Below, in pieces: positions 43,142 to 52,192 of a DNA stretch of 64,000 nt. The position numbers were made by a program, and so were the translations under genes. The DNA comes from UBA6144 sp964399165 (GTDB lineage: Bacteria; Bdellovibrionota; Bacteriovoracia; Bacteriovoracales; Bacteriovoracaceae): positions 1 to 64,000 of the forward strand of contig CAYNPO010000005.1 of the NCBI GenBank assembly GCA_964399165.1. The letters run 5' to 3'. Position 1 is the first letter of the stretch. Every line of letters starts with the position of its first letter. The notes beneath the pieces were generated by a model that was not told the origin of the DNA, did no database searches, and saw only the letters and a program-made list of their open reading frames with translations.

Positions 43142-43879
43142 ATGAAACTAGCGGTGATCGCTTTTTTATCCGGGCTCACGTTATCCGCCACTGCCGCGCC
43201 ATCCGCGCCCGAGAAGCCCGTGGCCCTCACCTACCGCACCTCCTTCGGATCATGTCCTTCCCGTCCGGCCGGCATGCTCTCAGTCTTGATCATGAAGGAA
43301 TTCGAGAGGAATCGCTCGCTGCGCGCCCTCAAAGAGCGCTTTCTCACGGAGAAGTGGGAAGAGAAATACTTTCTTTCCCGCTACAACGTGTCCTACAACC
43401 CAGTCGCTCGCCGGGTTCGCATCGACATCGACTGTCCCGCCCCATTGGTACGGGTGCAGGTTTACAAGGATGATGGGCGCGAGCACTATTCCGCCATCCT
43501 TGCGGATAACGGGAAGCTGTTGGACCCCTCATATGAGGTTGTGATGAAGGCGGAACGTCGGCTGAAAACCGAGCTGCCCGCTCTGGCAATCCCCGTGAAG
43601 CACCTGGAGAGCGACGTCCATGAAAGCTTTACACGCTTCGCGACCCATCTTGCCCCGGGGATGCGCCGGAAGGTGGCAGAGATCATCATTAACGATAACG
43701 CCGAGTTGACGATGATCTTCTCCCTCGGTGGGCGCGCCACCAGCGTGTTCCTTGGCTCCGACTTGTGGGAGGCAAAGGTGGAGAAGCTCGCCAAAATCAT
43801 CGCTTACGTGGAGAAGTCCGCGAAATACCCCTCGACGATCAACCTGACCAACCCCAAAAAAGTGGTTGTCAGGTTTTAA
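43142..43879 (+). CDS. ftsQ: FtsQ-like division protein with signal-peptide-like N-terminus
   Basis: This 245-residue protein lies between murB and ftsA, where ftsQ or divIB is expected. The body resembles the FtsQ beta domain: YNPVARRVRIDIDCPAPLVRVQVY, then a strand with ILADNGKLLDPSYE, and the C-terminal STINLTNPKKVVVRF, which matches the FtsQ ending with a polar tail of strands. The N-terminus is unusual: KLAVIAFLSGLTLSATA followed by APSAP looks like a cleavable signal peptide with no cytoplasmic tail. The POTRA domain is short or degenerate. ATG 43142 is used; GTG 43136 would add two residues. Confidence 0.75.
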   Translation: MKLAVIAFLSGLTLSATAAPSAPEKPVALTYRTSFGSCPSRPAGMLSVLIMKEFERNRSLRALKERFLTEKWEEKYFLSRYNVSYNPVARRVRIDIDCPAPLVRVQVYKDDGREHYSAILADNGKLLDPSYEVVMKAERRLKTELPALAIPVKHLESDVHESFTRFATHLAPGMRRKVAEIIINDNAELTMIFSLGGRATSVFLGSDLWEAKVEKLAKIIAYVEKSAKYPSTINLTNPKKVVVRF

Positions 43880-43893
43880 GGCGGGGATTTACC

Positions 43894-43968
43894 ATGAACA
43901 AGGGGACTAAATTAGTCGCCCGGGACGCCGGAATGAATCTGGCTCCTGACCCCGCCCGGGGCATATGA
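43894..43968 (+). CDS. Possible 24-residue leader ORF before ftsA
   Basis: The 103 bp between the ftsQ-like gene and ftsA holds a short reading frame: ATG at 43894, stop TGA at 43966-43968, preceded by GCGGGGATT. It encodes MNKGTKLVARDAGMN followed by nine more residues and ends 14 bp before ftsA. A palindromic GCCCGGG/CCCGGGGC pair lies inside it. It could be a coupling or leader peptide, or simply chance. Confidence 0.25.
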   Translation: MNKGTKLVARDAGMNLAPDPARGI

Positions 43969-43982
43969 GGAAGGAATCTCGC

Positions 43983-45230
43983 ATGGAAAGCAAGAGACTC
44001 ATCGTCGCTCTCGACGTCGGCACCACCAAAGTCTGCACCGTCATCGCCGCCAAGGGCCCCACGGGAACGGAAATACTGGGCGTAGGTTCCCATCCCAGCC
44101 ATGGCCTTAAGAAAGGCTCTGTGGTCAATATCGACAAGACCGTCCAGTCCATCCGCGGTTCCATCGAGGAAGCGAAGCTCATGGCGGGCGTAGAAGACCT
44201 GAACCAAGCCACCGTTGGCATCGCGGGCAATCACATCTTCTGCTTTAACAGTTCCGGGGTTGTGCCCGTTAAGGGCAAGGAGATAACCCGAGCGGACGTG
44301 GACCGTGTGGTAGAAGCCGCCCGCGCCGTGCTTATCCCCTCTGACCGCGAAGTCTTGCACATCATTCCGCAGGAATTCAAGGTGGACAACACCTCTGGCA
44401 TCAAGGACCCCGTCGGCATGTGCGGGTCCAGGCTCGAAGTGTACGTGCACATCGTGACGGGTAAAACCCCCCTCATCCAGAATCTCATCAAATGCGTTGA
44501 ACAGGCGGGCCTTGCCGCTTCCTCGGTCATCCTCCAGCCCATTGCCTCCTCACGGGCCGTCCTCACCAACGAGGAGAAAGAACTGGGAGTCGCATTGATC
44601 GATATCGGTGGCGGCACGACCGACCTGGCGGTGTGGAAGGACGGGGCGTTGGTGCACTCCCAGATCATTCCCCTGGGCGGAAACCATTTCACGAACGACC
44701 TGGCGGTCGCGCTCAAGGTGCCCCACAACGAAGCCGAGCGCATCAAGCTCCAACAGGGCACCGTTCTGCCGGAACAGGCGGACCCCCGAGTTCACGTTAG
44801 CGTGCAGGGCATGGCGGGCACCCGTCCCAAGGAAGTTCCCATCTCCGCGGTTGCCGAGGTGCTTGGCGCGCGTGCGGAAGAACTCTTCCACGTCATCCGA
44901 ACCATCATAGCCGACAAGCAACTTGAATCGCTGATCACGGGTGGTTACGTCATCACCGGCGGAGGCGCCATGGTTCGTGGCATGGCGGAGCTGGCGGAGT
45001 ACTCGCTGGAGAAGACCGTGAAAATTGGCTTTCCCCGTCCCGTGGGCGGTATGGGAAGCGTGATGCAGGACCCGAAATTTTCCACAGTGCTGGGCCTGTT
45101 GCAGGAGAGTGGTGAGCAGGACAATCCCTCACTCAGAACAGACGAAGACGACGAAGCGGGCGAGAATCCCGCTGCGATAATGGGGCGGTGGGGTTCATCC
45201 CTCCGCAACGCCTTTAAAGACCTTTTTTGA
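43983..45230 (+). CDS. ftsA: Cell division protein FtsA
   Basis: This 415-residue actin-like ATPase tethers FtsZ to the membrane. VALDVGTTKVCTVIA is the phosphate-1 motif, IDIGGGTTDLAVW the phosphate-2 motif and YVITGGGAMVRGM the adenosine motif. The C-terminal WGSSLRNAFKDLF is the amphipathic membrane-targeting helix. ATG 43983 is preceded by AGGAAGG. An ATG further upstream is less favourable. FtsZ follows 14 bp after its stop. Confidence 0.96.
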   Translation: MESKRLIVALDVGTTKVCTVIAAKGPTGTEILGVGSHPSHGLKKGSVVNIDKTVQSIRGSIEEAKLMAGVEDLNQATVGIAGNHIFCFNSSGVVPVKGKEITRADVDRVVEAARAVLIPSDREVLHIIPQEFKVDNTSGIKDPVGMCGSRLEVYVHIVTGKTPLIQNLIKCVEQAGLAASSVILQPIASSRAVLTNEEKELGVALIDIGGGTTDLAVWKDGALVHSQIIPLGGNHFTNDLAVALKVPHNEAERIKLQQGTVLPEQADPRVHVSVQGMAGTRPKEVPISAVAEVLGARAEELFHVIRTIIADKQLESLITGGYVITGGGAMVRGMAELAEYSLEKTVKIGFPRPVGGMGSVMQDPKFSTVLGLLQESGEQDNPSLRTDEDDEAGENPAAIMGRWGSSLRNAFKDLF

Positions 45231-45244
45231 CCGAGGAGTCGACC

Positions 45245-46768
45245 ATGTTTGACATCGATGACACCAACCCCACCGCGGGTGCCAAGATCAAGGTCGTGGG
45301 CGTGGGTGGGGGCGGATGCAACGCCGTGAACACCATGATCCGGGCTGGCTTGACCGGTGTGGAATATATTGTGGCCAATACGGACGCGCAGGCTCTTCAG
45401 GCTTCCCTCGCCCCCCGCAAAATTCAACTGGGCTCGGAAGTTACCAAGGGCCTCGGCGCCGGTGCCAACCCCGAAGTGGGCCGCAAGGCTGCCATTGAGG
45501 ACTACGAGAAACTCTCTGACGCCGTCGCCGGCGCAGACATGGTGTTCGTGACCGCTGGCATGGGTGGAGGCACCGGCACAGGGGCCGCGCCCGTCATCGC
45601 CAAGCTTTGCCGAGAAATGGGCATCCTCACAGTTGGTGTGGTCACGAAGCCGTTCTCATTCGAGGGTAAAAAGCGAACCCGCCAGGCCGACGCTGGCATC
45701 GCGGCCCTCGAGGAGGGGGTGGATTCCCTCATCTGCATCCCCAACCAGCGCCTCCTTCAGCTCGCGGGCGAGAGCCTTTCCCTGGTGGAAACTTTCAAGC
45801 GCGCCGACGAAGTGCTGTTGAACGCTGTCCAGGGCATCTCCGACCTGATTAACAACACCGGCCTTATCAACGCCGACTTCGCCGATGTGTCCACCGTCAT
45901 GGCCAATAAGGGCTTGGCGTTGATGGGAACCGGAACTGCCGCGGGCGCAGAGCGGGCGGTGAAGGCGGCTCGACAGGCGATCAGCTCCCCGCTGTTGGAA
46001 GACATAACGATCGACGGTGCCACCGGTATCATCATCAACATTACGGGCTCCAGCTCTCTCACTACCCACGAAACCAATGAAGCGGTTTCGCTGATCATGC
46101 AAGCCGCCGACGAGGACGCCGAGATCATCTTCGGCACTGTCATCGACGACTCCATGGGTGACCAGATTAAGATCACCGTTATCGCCACCGGCTTGCGCAC
46201 GCAGCCCCGCACGACGACCAGTCCCCGTCCCGGCATCTCGGCCGAGCGAGGAGAGGAGCTCCAGCGAGCGGCTCGCCTGCCAGAGACCGCTCCAACCACC
46301 GAAACCATGACCGCTGCTTCCCGTGCCCAGGCTTTCCAGAGGGAGGCCCTGGAGACCCCAGCCTACGCCGCTCGCCGCACGGACACCGCGGTCCGCTCTG
46401 AGGCGACCTTCAACTTTGGCTCCGAGAACACGCGCGAGCCGGTCGCGACCCGCCAAGCCGCCACCATGCACACGGACGTCGCCGGCAAGCCACGCTTCAA
46501 CCTGGCCCAGTCTCTGAAGGAAGCCGCTAATCGTTACGAGGATTCCACTCCTTCCGCGCCCTCACGCGCCTTAGCTTCGAGCGAGGCTCCCCTGAACGCA
46601 CCCACTGTGGCGGCTTCTCCTGTTGTGAAGGACGAGCCGATGAAAGAGTCCCGGGTGAAATCCATTGCGGAAAAGCTGGGCTTCATGAATTTCGATGAAG
46701 ACGAGTTCGATACCCCTTCTTTCCTCAAGAAGGAGCGCGGGGGCCTCGAGAACAATTCTAATCCCTGA
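45245..46768 (+). CDS. ftsZ: Cell division protein FtsZ
   Basis: This 507-residue tubulin-like GTPase forms the division ring. GVGGGGCNAVNTM starts the nucleotide site, GMGGGTGTGAAPVIA is the tubulin signature, and the T7 loop NADFADV is present. A long Pro/Ala/Thr-rich linker (about 320-480) precedes the C-terminal peptide DEFDTPSFLKKER, which binds FtsA and other partners. GAGGAG precedes ATG 45245. It ends the rightward cluster, exactly adjacent to a convergent gene. Confidence 0.98.
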   Translation: MFDIDDTNPTAGAKIKVVGVGGGGCNAVNTMIRAGLTGVEYIVANTDAQALQASLAPRKIQLGSEVTKGLGAGANPEVGRKAAIEDYEKLSDAVAGADMVFVTAGMGGGTGTGAAPVIAKLCREMGILTVGVVTKPFSFEGKKRTRQADAGIAALEEGVDSLICIPNQRLLQLAGESLSLVETFKRADEVLLNAVQGISDLINNTGLINADFADVSTVMANKGLALMGTGTAAGAERAVKAARQAISSPLLEDITIDGATGIIINITGSSSLTTHETNEAVSLIMQAADEDAEIIFGTVIDDSMGDQIKITVIATGLRTQPRTTTSPRPGISAERGEELQRAARLPETAPTTETMTAASRAQAFQREALETPAYAARRTDTAVRSEATFNFGSENTREPVATRQAATMHTDVAGKPRFNLAQSLKEAANRYEDSTPSAPSRALASSEAPLNAPTVAASPVVKDEPMKESRVKSIAEKLGFMNFDEDEFDTPSFLKKERGGLENNSNP

Positions 46769-47377
46769 TCAACTCAACGCGGCTGGGGAGGCATCGTGTC
46801 GCTCCAGCCGCTCTTTTACCGCCTCCCTGTCTACCTCTCGCGCGAACAGCACCACCCAACTTTCAATCATATCGCCGTCCACGTTGATCTTGTAATGGGT
46901 CTCGAGGAAGAGTGGGATACCCTGCGTGTGCCATTGGGTCTTCTTCCACTCGACGAGCCGGACACCTGCCTCCGGATCGGTGGTAGAACTCTTAACCGTG
47001 TGAACTTCTGACCAAGGAGCGGAAAGAAAGGTGTTGAGGTGCTCGCGGCAGAACAGGAGTGTGCGGTGGGGCTTGAGGCAGACGCGGCAGAAGGCCCGGT
47101 CACAGATGGCACAGGAACCTTCCGCCGGCTCCTGGGGGTGAAGTGCGCACATGGAGTCCGAGACCTGATGGGCTGCCGCGAGTTGCGCTTCCGCGAGACG
47201 CTGGCGTATGGCAGGATGATAGCGGCTTTCTGAGGCGGCCGCACTGGTTGCCGGCGCCGCTTCCAAGGTCCCGGAACCGCGGCGCAATAGCTTCCAAGTT
47301 AAGATGGCGACACCGGCCAGCATGAGCAGGACCATCACGAGCAAGACGACCACGAGGGTTAGGAGCACGTTTTCCAT
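46769..47377 (-). CDS. Membrane-anchored B-box-like zinc finger protein
   Basis: This 202-residue protein has an N-terminal membrane helix (LTLVVVLLVMVLLMLAGVAIL), a linker, and a B-box-type zinc-binding segment near 78-113: CALHPQEPAEGSCAICDRAFC, then CLKPH, then FCREH, with the regular Cys/His spacing. The C-terminal half is soluble and of unknown fold (FLETHYKINVDGDMIESWVVLF). It is probably cytoplasmic beyond the anchor. The stop directly abuts ftsZ. Function is unknown; a protein-protein adaptor at the membrane is likely. Confidence 0.8.
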   Translation of the reverse strand: MENVLLTLVVVLLVMVLLMLAGVAILTWKLLRRGSGTLEAAPATSAAASESRYHPAIRQRLAEAQLAAAHQVSDSMCALHPQEPAEGSCAICDRAFCRVCLKPHRTLLFCREHLNTFLSAPWSEVHTVKSSTTDPEAGVRLVEWKKTQWHTQGIPLFLETHYKINVDGDMIESWVVLFAREVDREAVKERLERHDASPAALS

Positions 47378-47378
47378 T

Positions 47379-49001
47379 TCAGCTCAAGATGTGCACTTCC
47401 GTGACCGGTTTGTAACCCAGGGATTGTTGGAAGTACTGGCGTACGAGGATCTTCACCTGGTCTGCCGCGTACTCAGGAGCGCGGGATCCTAGGTCCTCTC
47501 GCACCTTTTCCAGTATAAGTCCGCGGACTCGGGCCATGCAATCCTTGGTGGAAAGCGGCAGTCCAAGGGATGAGACGTGGCAGTTGCCGCGTACTCGGTC
47601 TATGCTGACGAAAATGCTCCCCTGACACGCCATTTTTCGTCGTTGTGAAATCTGGGTCCGCTCGATGGGAAGTCCCCTGCCGTGAATCAGCACTGGCTCC
47701 CGCTCGGGATGTTCCTTGATTCTCCATGTTCCCCCAGGGTGGAAGAGCACTTCATGCCAGTTCATGATGACGGCGCCTTCCATGGTCGGGAAACGCTCGC
47801 GCATTAAGGCGTGGTGGCGGTGGAGGAAAAAGCTTTCCCCGTGGATGGGGAACCAGACGTTGGGGCGCAACTCTGATGCGAGTGCGACCAGGTCTTCCTG
47901 CGCTGGATGGCCTGATGCGTGTATGAGGCGGTCGTGGGCGGTGACTACCTCCGCGCCGGCCTCGACGATTTGGTTGATGATGCGGGCAATTTTCTTGTCG
48001 TTCCCCGGGATTACCTTTGAACTGAAAACGACCTTATCGCCGGGGGCAAGCTTGAAGGTGCCGTCCTCACCAGCGGCCAAGCGTCGTAAGGCGGACATGT
48101 AGTCTCCTTGGCACCCCGACACTACGATGAGCATGCGCCCGGTTTGGCCCTTCACCTGGATGGGTTGAAAGAAATCGTCAACGGTGAAGGGCAGGATCCC
48201 GGTTTCGGCGCCCGCTCGGGCATAGTGCTCCACTGAGCGTCCCATGAGGACGATCTTGCGGCCATGGCGTTGGGCGAGAGTGAAGATGCGCCCCATGCGA
48301 TGGACGTTGGAGGAGAACAAGGTGATGAAGAGGCGCTCGGAGCCGGAGGCGATCACGCCCTCGAGATCATCATGGAGCTCTTGTTCGGAGGGGGTTTTAC
48401 CGGGCACCAGGGCGTTCGTGCTGTCGATGAAGAAAGCGGTCTTCTGGACGGTGGACGCCAGTGACTGGAGCCCGGCCACGTCGAATGGGGCTTCATGCCC
48501 CGGGTTGAGGTCGTACTTGAAGTCCGAAGCGTAGAAAAGTCCCCACTGGCGTTCCTGGTCACGGACGAAAAGCCCGAAGGTCTCGGGGATGGAGTGGGTA
48601 ACGTGTACGGGGTGTATGGAGAACTCACCAAAATCGATGGAGTCGCCGGCCCGGAAGGTGACAAGGCGTGGCGATAGCCCAGCTTCCTCGCATCGGCGGC
48701 GGATGAGTGCCTGAGTGAATGGGCTCGCGTGCACTGGCACGTCTGGGAAGAGGGCCAGCAAGTGGGGAAGGGCGCCAATGTGGTCTTCATGGCCGTGAGT
48801 GATCACGATGGCCCGCAGCCTTGCAGGGTCAATGAACCCAAAGTCAGGCACCAGGTAATTGATGTCGAAGAAGTCCTCGTAGGGGAACAGCAGGCCACAA
48901 TCAACGATGACGTCGTGCGAGGGGGACCGGAGCAAGGTGTGGTTGGACCCGATTTCACCCACGCCACCCGCGGGCATTAATGAAAGCGAGGCGCGGTTCA
49001 C
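47379..49001 (-). CDS. rnj: Ribonuclease J-type metallo-beta-lactamase RNase
   Basis: This 540-residue beta-CASP nuclease matches RNase J, a 5'-3' exonuclease and endonuclease in mRNA and rRNA turnover. It has PAGGVGEIGSNH at the start, DCGLLFPYEDFFDINYLVPDF, and the zinc motif ITHGHEDHIGALPHL. The beta-CASP part shows VSGCQGDYMSALRRLA and HASGHPAQEDLVAL. The GTG at 49001 forms a GTGA overlap with the end of udk and is preferred; ATG 48977 is the alternative. RNase J is common in Gram-positives and in delta-type lineages, less so in gammaproteobacteria. Confidence 0.92.
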   Translation of the reverse strand: MNRASLSLMPAGGVGEIGSNHTLLRSPSHDVIVDCGLLFPYEDFFDINYLVPDFGFIDPARLRAIVITHGHEDHIGALPHLLALFPDVPVHASPFTQALIRRRCEEAGLSPRLVTFRAGDSIDFGEFSIHPVHVTHSIPETFGLFVRDQERQWGLFYASDFKYDLNPGHEAPFDVAGLQSLASTVQKTAFFIDSTNALVPGKTPSEQELHDDLEGVIASGSERLFITLFSSNVHRMGRIFTLAQRHGRKIVLMGRSVEHYARAGAETGILPFTVDDFFQPIQVKGQTGRMLIVVSGCQGDYMSALRRLAAGEDGTFKLAPGDKVVFSSKVIPGNDKKIARIINQIVEAGAEVVTAHDRLIHASGHPAQEDLVALASELRPNVWFPIHGESFFLHRHHALMRERFPTMEGAVIMNWHEVLFHPGGTWRIKEHPEREPVLIHGRGLPIERTQISQRRKMACQGSIFVSIDRVRGNCHVSSLGLPLSTKDCMARVRGLILEKVREDLGSRAPEYAADQVKILVRQYFQQSLGYKPVTEVHILS

Positions 49002-49645
49002 GGTGCCGTCCGCGCGACGGTGGTGCGAGTGAGGAGTTCGCGAACTCGTGCCGCTAGAATGAGGCTGGCTACGTCGGTCTCCTCGCCCACGATGAAGTCC
49101 GCGTACTGACGTTGGGGATCCAAGTATTTTTGGTACATGGGTCGGACTGTGTCGTAATACTGGGAGATGACCGACTCCAGGGAGCGGCCACGTTCCTTCA
49201 CATCTCGGTGCAAGCGGCGAGTAAAGCGGATGTCCGAATCCACATGGAGGAAGCATTTAATGTCCAACATGTCCCGTATCGCCTGATCGAAGAGAGTGAA
49301 AATGCCCTCGATGACCACAACCGGGGTGGCAGGGACCAGCACGTGCTCCCCGGAACGTGAGGAAGTCGCGAAGTCGTACACGGGGCATGCCACCGCGCGG
49401 CCCTGTCGCAGGTCGCGCAGGTGCTGACGCAAGAGATCCCAGTCAAAGGCGCCCGGATGGTCGAAATTGGGTTTACCCGCGGGGGTATGGCTCTCCGGGG
49501 GGAGGCGGTGAAGGTAGTAGGAATCCATGTGCAGGAGGCTGGCCTTGCCCACACCCACGTGCTTGAGCACTTTGTGGGCGAAGGTGGTTTTGCCCGAGCC
49601 GGAACCGCCGCAGATGCCAATGAGGGAGACTTGAGCTTCTTCCAT
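48998..49645 (-). CDS. udk: Uridine kinase
   Basis: This 215-residue kinase phosphorylates uridine and cytidine in pyrimidine salvage. The P-loop GICGGSGSGKTTF is followed by the substrate motif HMDSYYLHR and the NFDHPGAFDWDLL segment. The IEGIFTLFD motif and the lid SDIRFTRRLHRDVKERGR are typical. The length is usual. The stop overlaps the RNase J start, so both are one operon. A TATAAT lies on the minus strand at 49714-49719, about 69 bp upstream of the start. Confidence 0.95.
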   Translation of the reverse strand: MEEAQVSLIGICGGSGSGKTTFAHKVLKHVGVGKASLLHMDSYYLHRLPPESHTPAGKPNFDHPGAFDWDLLRQHLRDLRQGRAVACPVYDFATSSRSGEHVLVPATPVVVIEGIFTLFDQAIRDMLDIKCFLHVDSDIRFTRRLHRDVKERGRSLESVISQYYDTVRPMYQKYLDPQRQYADFIVGEETDVASLILAARVRELLTRTTVARTAP

Positions 49646-49771
49646 AGCGAAGGGGCGGTTGTAGCAGCTGGCTAGACGGTGCGTCCACGCCAGCCGGGAA
49701 AAAGGCTGAAAAAATTATACCCTCCCAAGCGCTACCGGCCCAGGTATAAGGGCTATTTTCCAAAGGACCCC

Positions 49772-50731
49772 ATGGGCTTCCATCAGGTCACCGTTTTCCA
49801 TGCCGGCGGTCGTCGTCGGGCGCAGGCGCTGCAGGCGCTGGCGCTGGGGCGTTTCGGGTGCCAGGGAATAGAGGAGTACTCCCTCAGCGAGCCAGAGGTG
49901 GACGCTTTGTTAGGGGCCAGGTCCTACTCCGGCGGAGATCTACCCCAGGATGTCCTCGACGAGGTCGATGGCGTCATGTCCGGGAGGGACGTACATTTAA
50001 AATTCTTCTTCGAGGAGGGCGCCGCGGGTGATGCCAGGAGTTTCGCCGAGGAAGTTCGGCGCGAGTTCCTGTGCGAGGTGGTGCTTGAGAGCAAGAACGA
50101 TGAGGACTGGAACGCTGAATGGAAGAAGCACTATCGCCCCATACAGGTGGAGGGTGGGCTTGTGATTTTGCCCGAGTGGGAGGATGCTGCCGCACACGCC
50201 CACCAGACGGTCCTACGCATCCATCCCGGCATGGGTTTCGGCACGGGTTCCCATGAGACCACATTTCTGTGCCTTCGCGAGTATTTGCGTTTCGCCCCCG
50301 TATCTCCTGCGCATGTACTCGACTATGGATCAGGATCGGGCATCCTCGGGTTGGCTACGTTGCTCACGCATGTGGGGAGCAGAGCCGACTTCGTGGATAT
50401 CGACCTTGAGGCCCACCGCAACTGTCGCCAGAATCTCGACCTCAACGGGGTGAATCCCGGACGCGCAAGACTCCTGCTGGTGAACGAGCGCTCGGAATTG
50501 CGGCCTCCTTACGACGTCGTCTTCGCGAACATCCTGCAGGACGTATTGCACGCTGAGCGGGATTTCCTGGTCGCCATGGCGGCTCCTGGGTCTCCCCTGA
50601 TCCTGTCTGGCCTCTTGTGCAGTCAGCTAAGCGAGACCAGGAGTCTTTACCTCGACAGCGGCAAGGTTGAGCTGCTTGTCGAGGAAACACTCAACGACTG
50701 GGGATGCCTCGTCTTCCGGAGGATGGCTTGA
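49772..50731 (+). CDS. prmA: Ribosomal protein L11 methyltransferase family (PrmA-like)
   Basis: This 319-residue methyltransferase is a two-domain protein like PrmA: an N-terminal alpha/beta substrate domain, then a SAM domain from about 165. The signatures HPGMGFGTGSHETTFLCL and VLDYGSGSGILGLATL are diagnostic for PrmA, and the NPPY-like position is FANILQDVL, as in PrmA. The likely substrate is ribosomal protein L11. ATG 49772 is preceded by AAAGGA. It overlaps the following rsmE start. Confidence 0.9.
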   Translation: MGFHQVTVFHAGGRRRAQALQALALGRFGCQGIEEYSLSEPEVDALLGARSYSGGDLPQDVLDEVDGVMSGRDVHLKFFFEEGAAGDARSFAEEVRREFLCEVVLESKNDEDWNAEWKKHYRPIQVEGGLVILPEWEDAAAHAHQTVLRIHPGMGFGTGSHETTFLCLREYLRFAPVSPAHVLDYGSGSGILGLATLLTHVGSRADFVDIDLEAHRNCRQNLDLNGVNPGRARLLLVNERSELRPPYDVVFANILQDVLHAERDFLVAMAAPGSPLILSGLLCSQLSETRSLYLDSGKVELLVEETLNDWGCLVFRRMA

Positions 50732-51423
50732 GGGCGCTCTGTGTGCCCGGCATGGACCTCGTGCGGGGATCATGCATCACAGTGGAAGGGGACGCCCATC
50801 ACCACCTTGCCAACGTGACCCGCGTGTCGATAGGAGAAGAAGTCCTCTTGCTGGATACACGGGGGACGAGCGCGCTATCGATCGTCACGGAACTCTCCAA
50901 GCGGAGCTCCCTGCTCCAAGTGGGCGAGGTACATCGCCATCCCGCGCCCGCCGCATGTGACGTCCTGTTGGTTGTTCCCAAGCGGGAGGCTCTCGATCTG
51001 ATGTTGAAGATGGCCGTGGAATTGGGTGTGCGCCGTGTGCTCATGCTGCGGGGAGATTACTCACCGGAACGCTTACCCGATCCAGGTCGGGTCGAAGCCC
51101 TGCTTCGTTCAGCAGGGGAGCAATCCAACAACCCTTGGTGGCCTGATGTCCGGAGGCTTGAAGGATGGGGAGACGTGCCTTGGGACGAATACCGTTTCAA
51201 GTGGTGCCTTGACGTGGAGGGTTCCCGGGACCTTCCCCGGGCACATAAGTCTGACGGTATTTTGACGGTGGTTGGTCCCGAAGGGGGATTCTCACCTCAT
51301 GAGCGGGCCATGATGGATGGTGTGCCTGGATTAGCACGCGTGTCTTTACCTACCCCGGTGTTACGGGCGCCAACCGCTATGGCGGCGGGATGGGGATGGA
51401 TGATGGCGCGCGCAGAAGCTTGA
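50728..51423 (+). CDS. rsmE: 16S rRNA (uracil-1498-N3) methyltransferase
   Basis: This 231-residue SPOUT-family enzyme methylates U1498 of 16S rRNA. An N-terminal PUA-like domain has the motif HHHLANVTRVSIGEEVLLLD. The C-terminal knot shows SAGEQSNNPWWPDV, VVGPEGGFSPHERAMMD and PTPVLRAPTAMAAGWG, which contact SAM. A TTG at 50728, in a TTGA overlap with prmA, has GGAGG 6 bp upstream and is chosen over the ATG at 50704. The pair with prmA is common in bacteria. Confidence 0.94.
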   Translation: MRALCVPGMDLVRGSCITVEGDAHHHLANVTRVSIGEEVLLLDTRGTSALSIVTELSKRSSLLQVGEVHRHPAPAACDVLLVVPKREALDLMLKMAVELGVRRVLMLRGDYSPERLPDPGRVEALLRSAGEQSNNPWWPDVRRLEGWGDVPWDEYRFKWCLDVEGSRDLPRAHKSDGILTVVGPEGGFSPHERAMMDGVPGLARVSLPTPVLRAPTAMAAGWGWMMARAEA

Positions 51424-51472
51424 TGGGCCGGAGACATTGGCGTACTCTGGTAACAACGAAGGCGATGATCGT

Positions 51473-52192
51473 ATGGAACAACAAACCACTCCTAACCGCA
51501 GCTCCTCGAACCCCGTCGACATGATGGATGATCTCGACTTCAGGCCCGTCACGGACGGCCTTGGATTTCATCATGGCAACAAGGGCCAGGAAGCCGTTCG
51601 CGTGGCCCAACAGACTGTGCTCGAGCGCAATCCCGCCCCGCGTCCTTTCCCACGCGAGGAACATCCCTACACGGCTATGCAGAAAGCTGCTCGCGCTGGG
51701 GCGCCCGCCGCTGATTTCGTCCAAGACGGCCTATCCCTCTTCTACGCGGAGAAACGTGAACCCGCCTGGGCCCCGGAAATCGAAATGCCCTCCACACTCG
51801 TAGCCGCGGACCGCGCCATCCGCTTGGTTGCCTTCCTCTTGGACGCCGCCATCCTTGGCGCCTGTTGCGCCTTCACCATGGCTGCGGTGGGTATGTTGAC
51901 TGGCCTTGAGCCCGAAGCCGCCTTGATGGCCGGAGAAGCGGACGTGGTCGGCGCCTACGCAGTGCTCTTCTGTGGATACTTCTTGCTCTATTTCACTGTT
52001 CTCGAAAAATTCCAGGGCAAAAGTCTCGGCAAGGAAATGCTCGGCCTGCGCGTAGATGCCCCGGGTGGATTCAGCCTTATGCGCGCGTTCGCCCGGTCCG
52101 CGATCACCTTCCTTGGTCTTTTCAGCCTGGGGGCGACCGCATGGGCTGACCTCCAAGGTGCAGCAACGGGCACCCGGGTGGTCAAAGCTTGA
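51473..52192 (+). CDS. RDD-family membrane protein
   Basis: This 239-residue protein has a polar N-terminal region of about 110 residues and a C-terminal RDD domain: AIRLVAFLLDAAILG at the first helix, then GKSLGKEMLGLRVDAPGG and a basic RAFARSAITF. Three helices are visible. RDD proteins are inner-membrane proteins of mostly unknown function, some linked to ion transport. It overlaps the next gene by a TTGA junction. Confidence 0.85.
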   Translation: MEQQTTPNRSSSNPVDMMDDLDFRPVTDGLGFHHGNKGQEAVRVAQQTVLERNPAPRPFPREEHPYTAMQKAARAGAPAADFVQDGLSLFYAEKREPAWAPEIEMPSTLVAADRAIRLVAFLLDAAILGACCAFTMAAVGMLTGLEPEAALMAGEADVVGAYAVLFCGYFLLYFTVLEKFQGKSLGKEMLGLRVDAPGGFSLMRAFARSAITFLGLFSLGATAWADLQGAATGTRVVKA

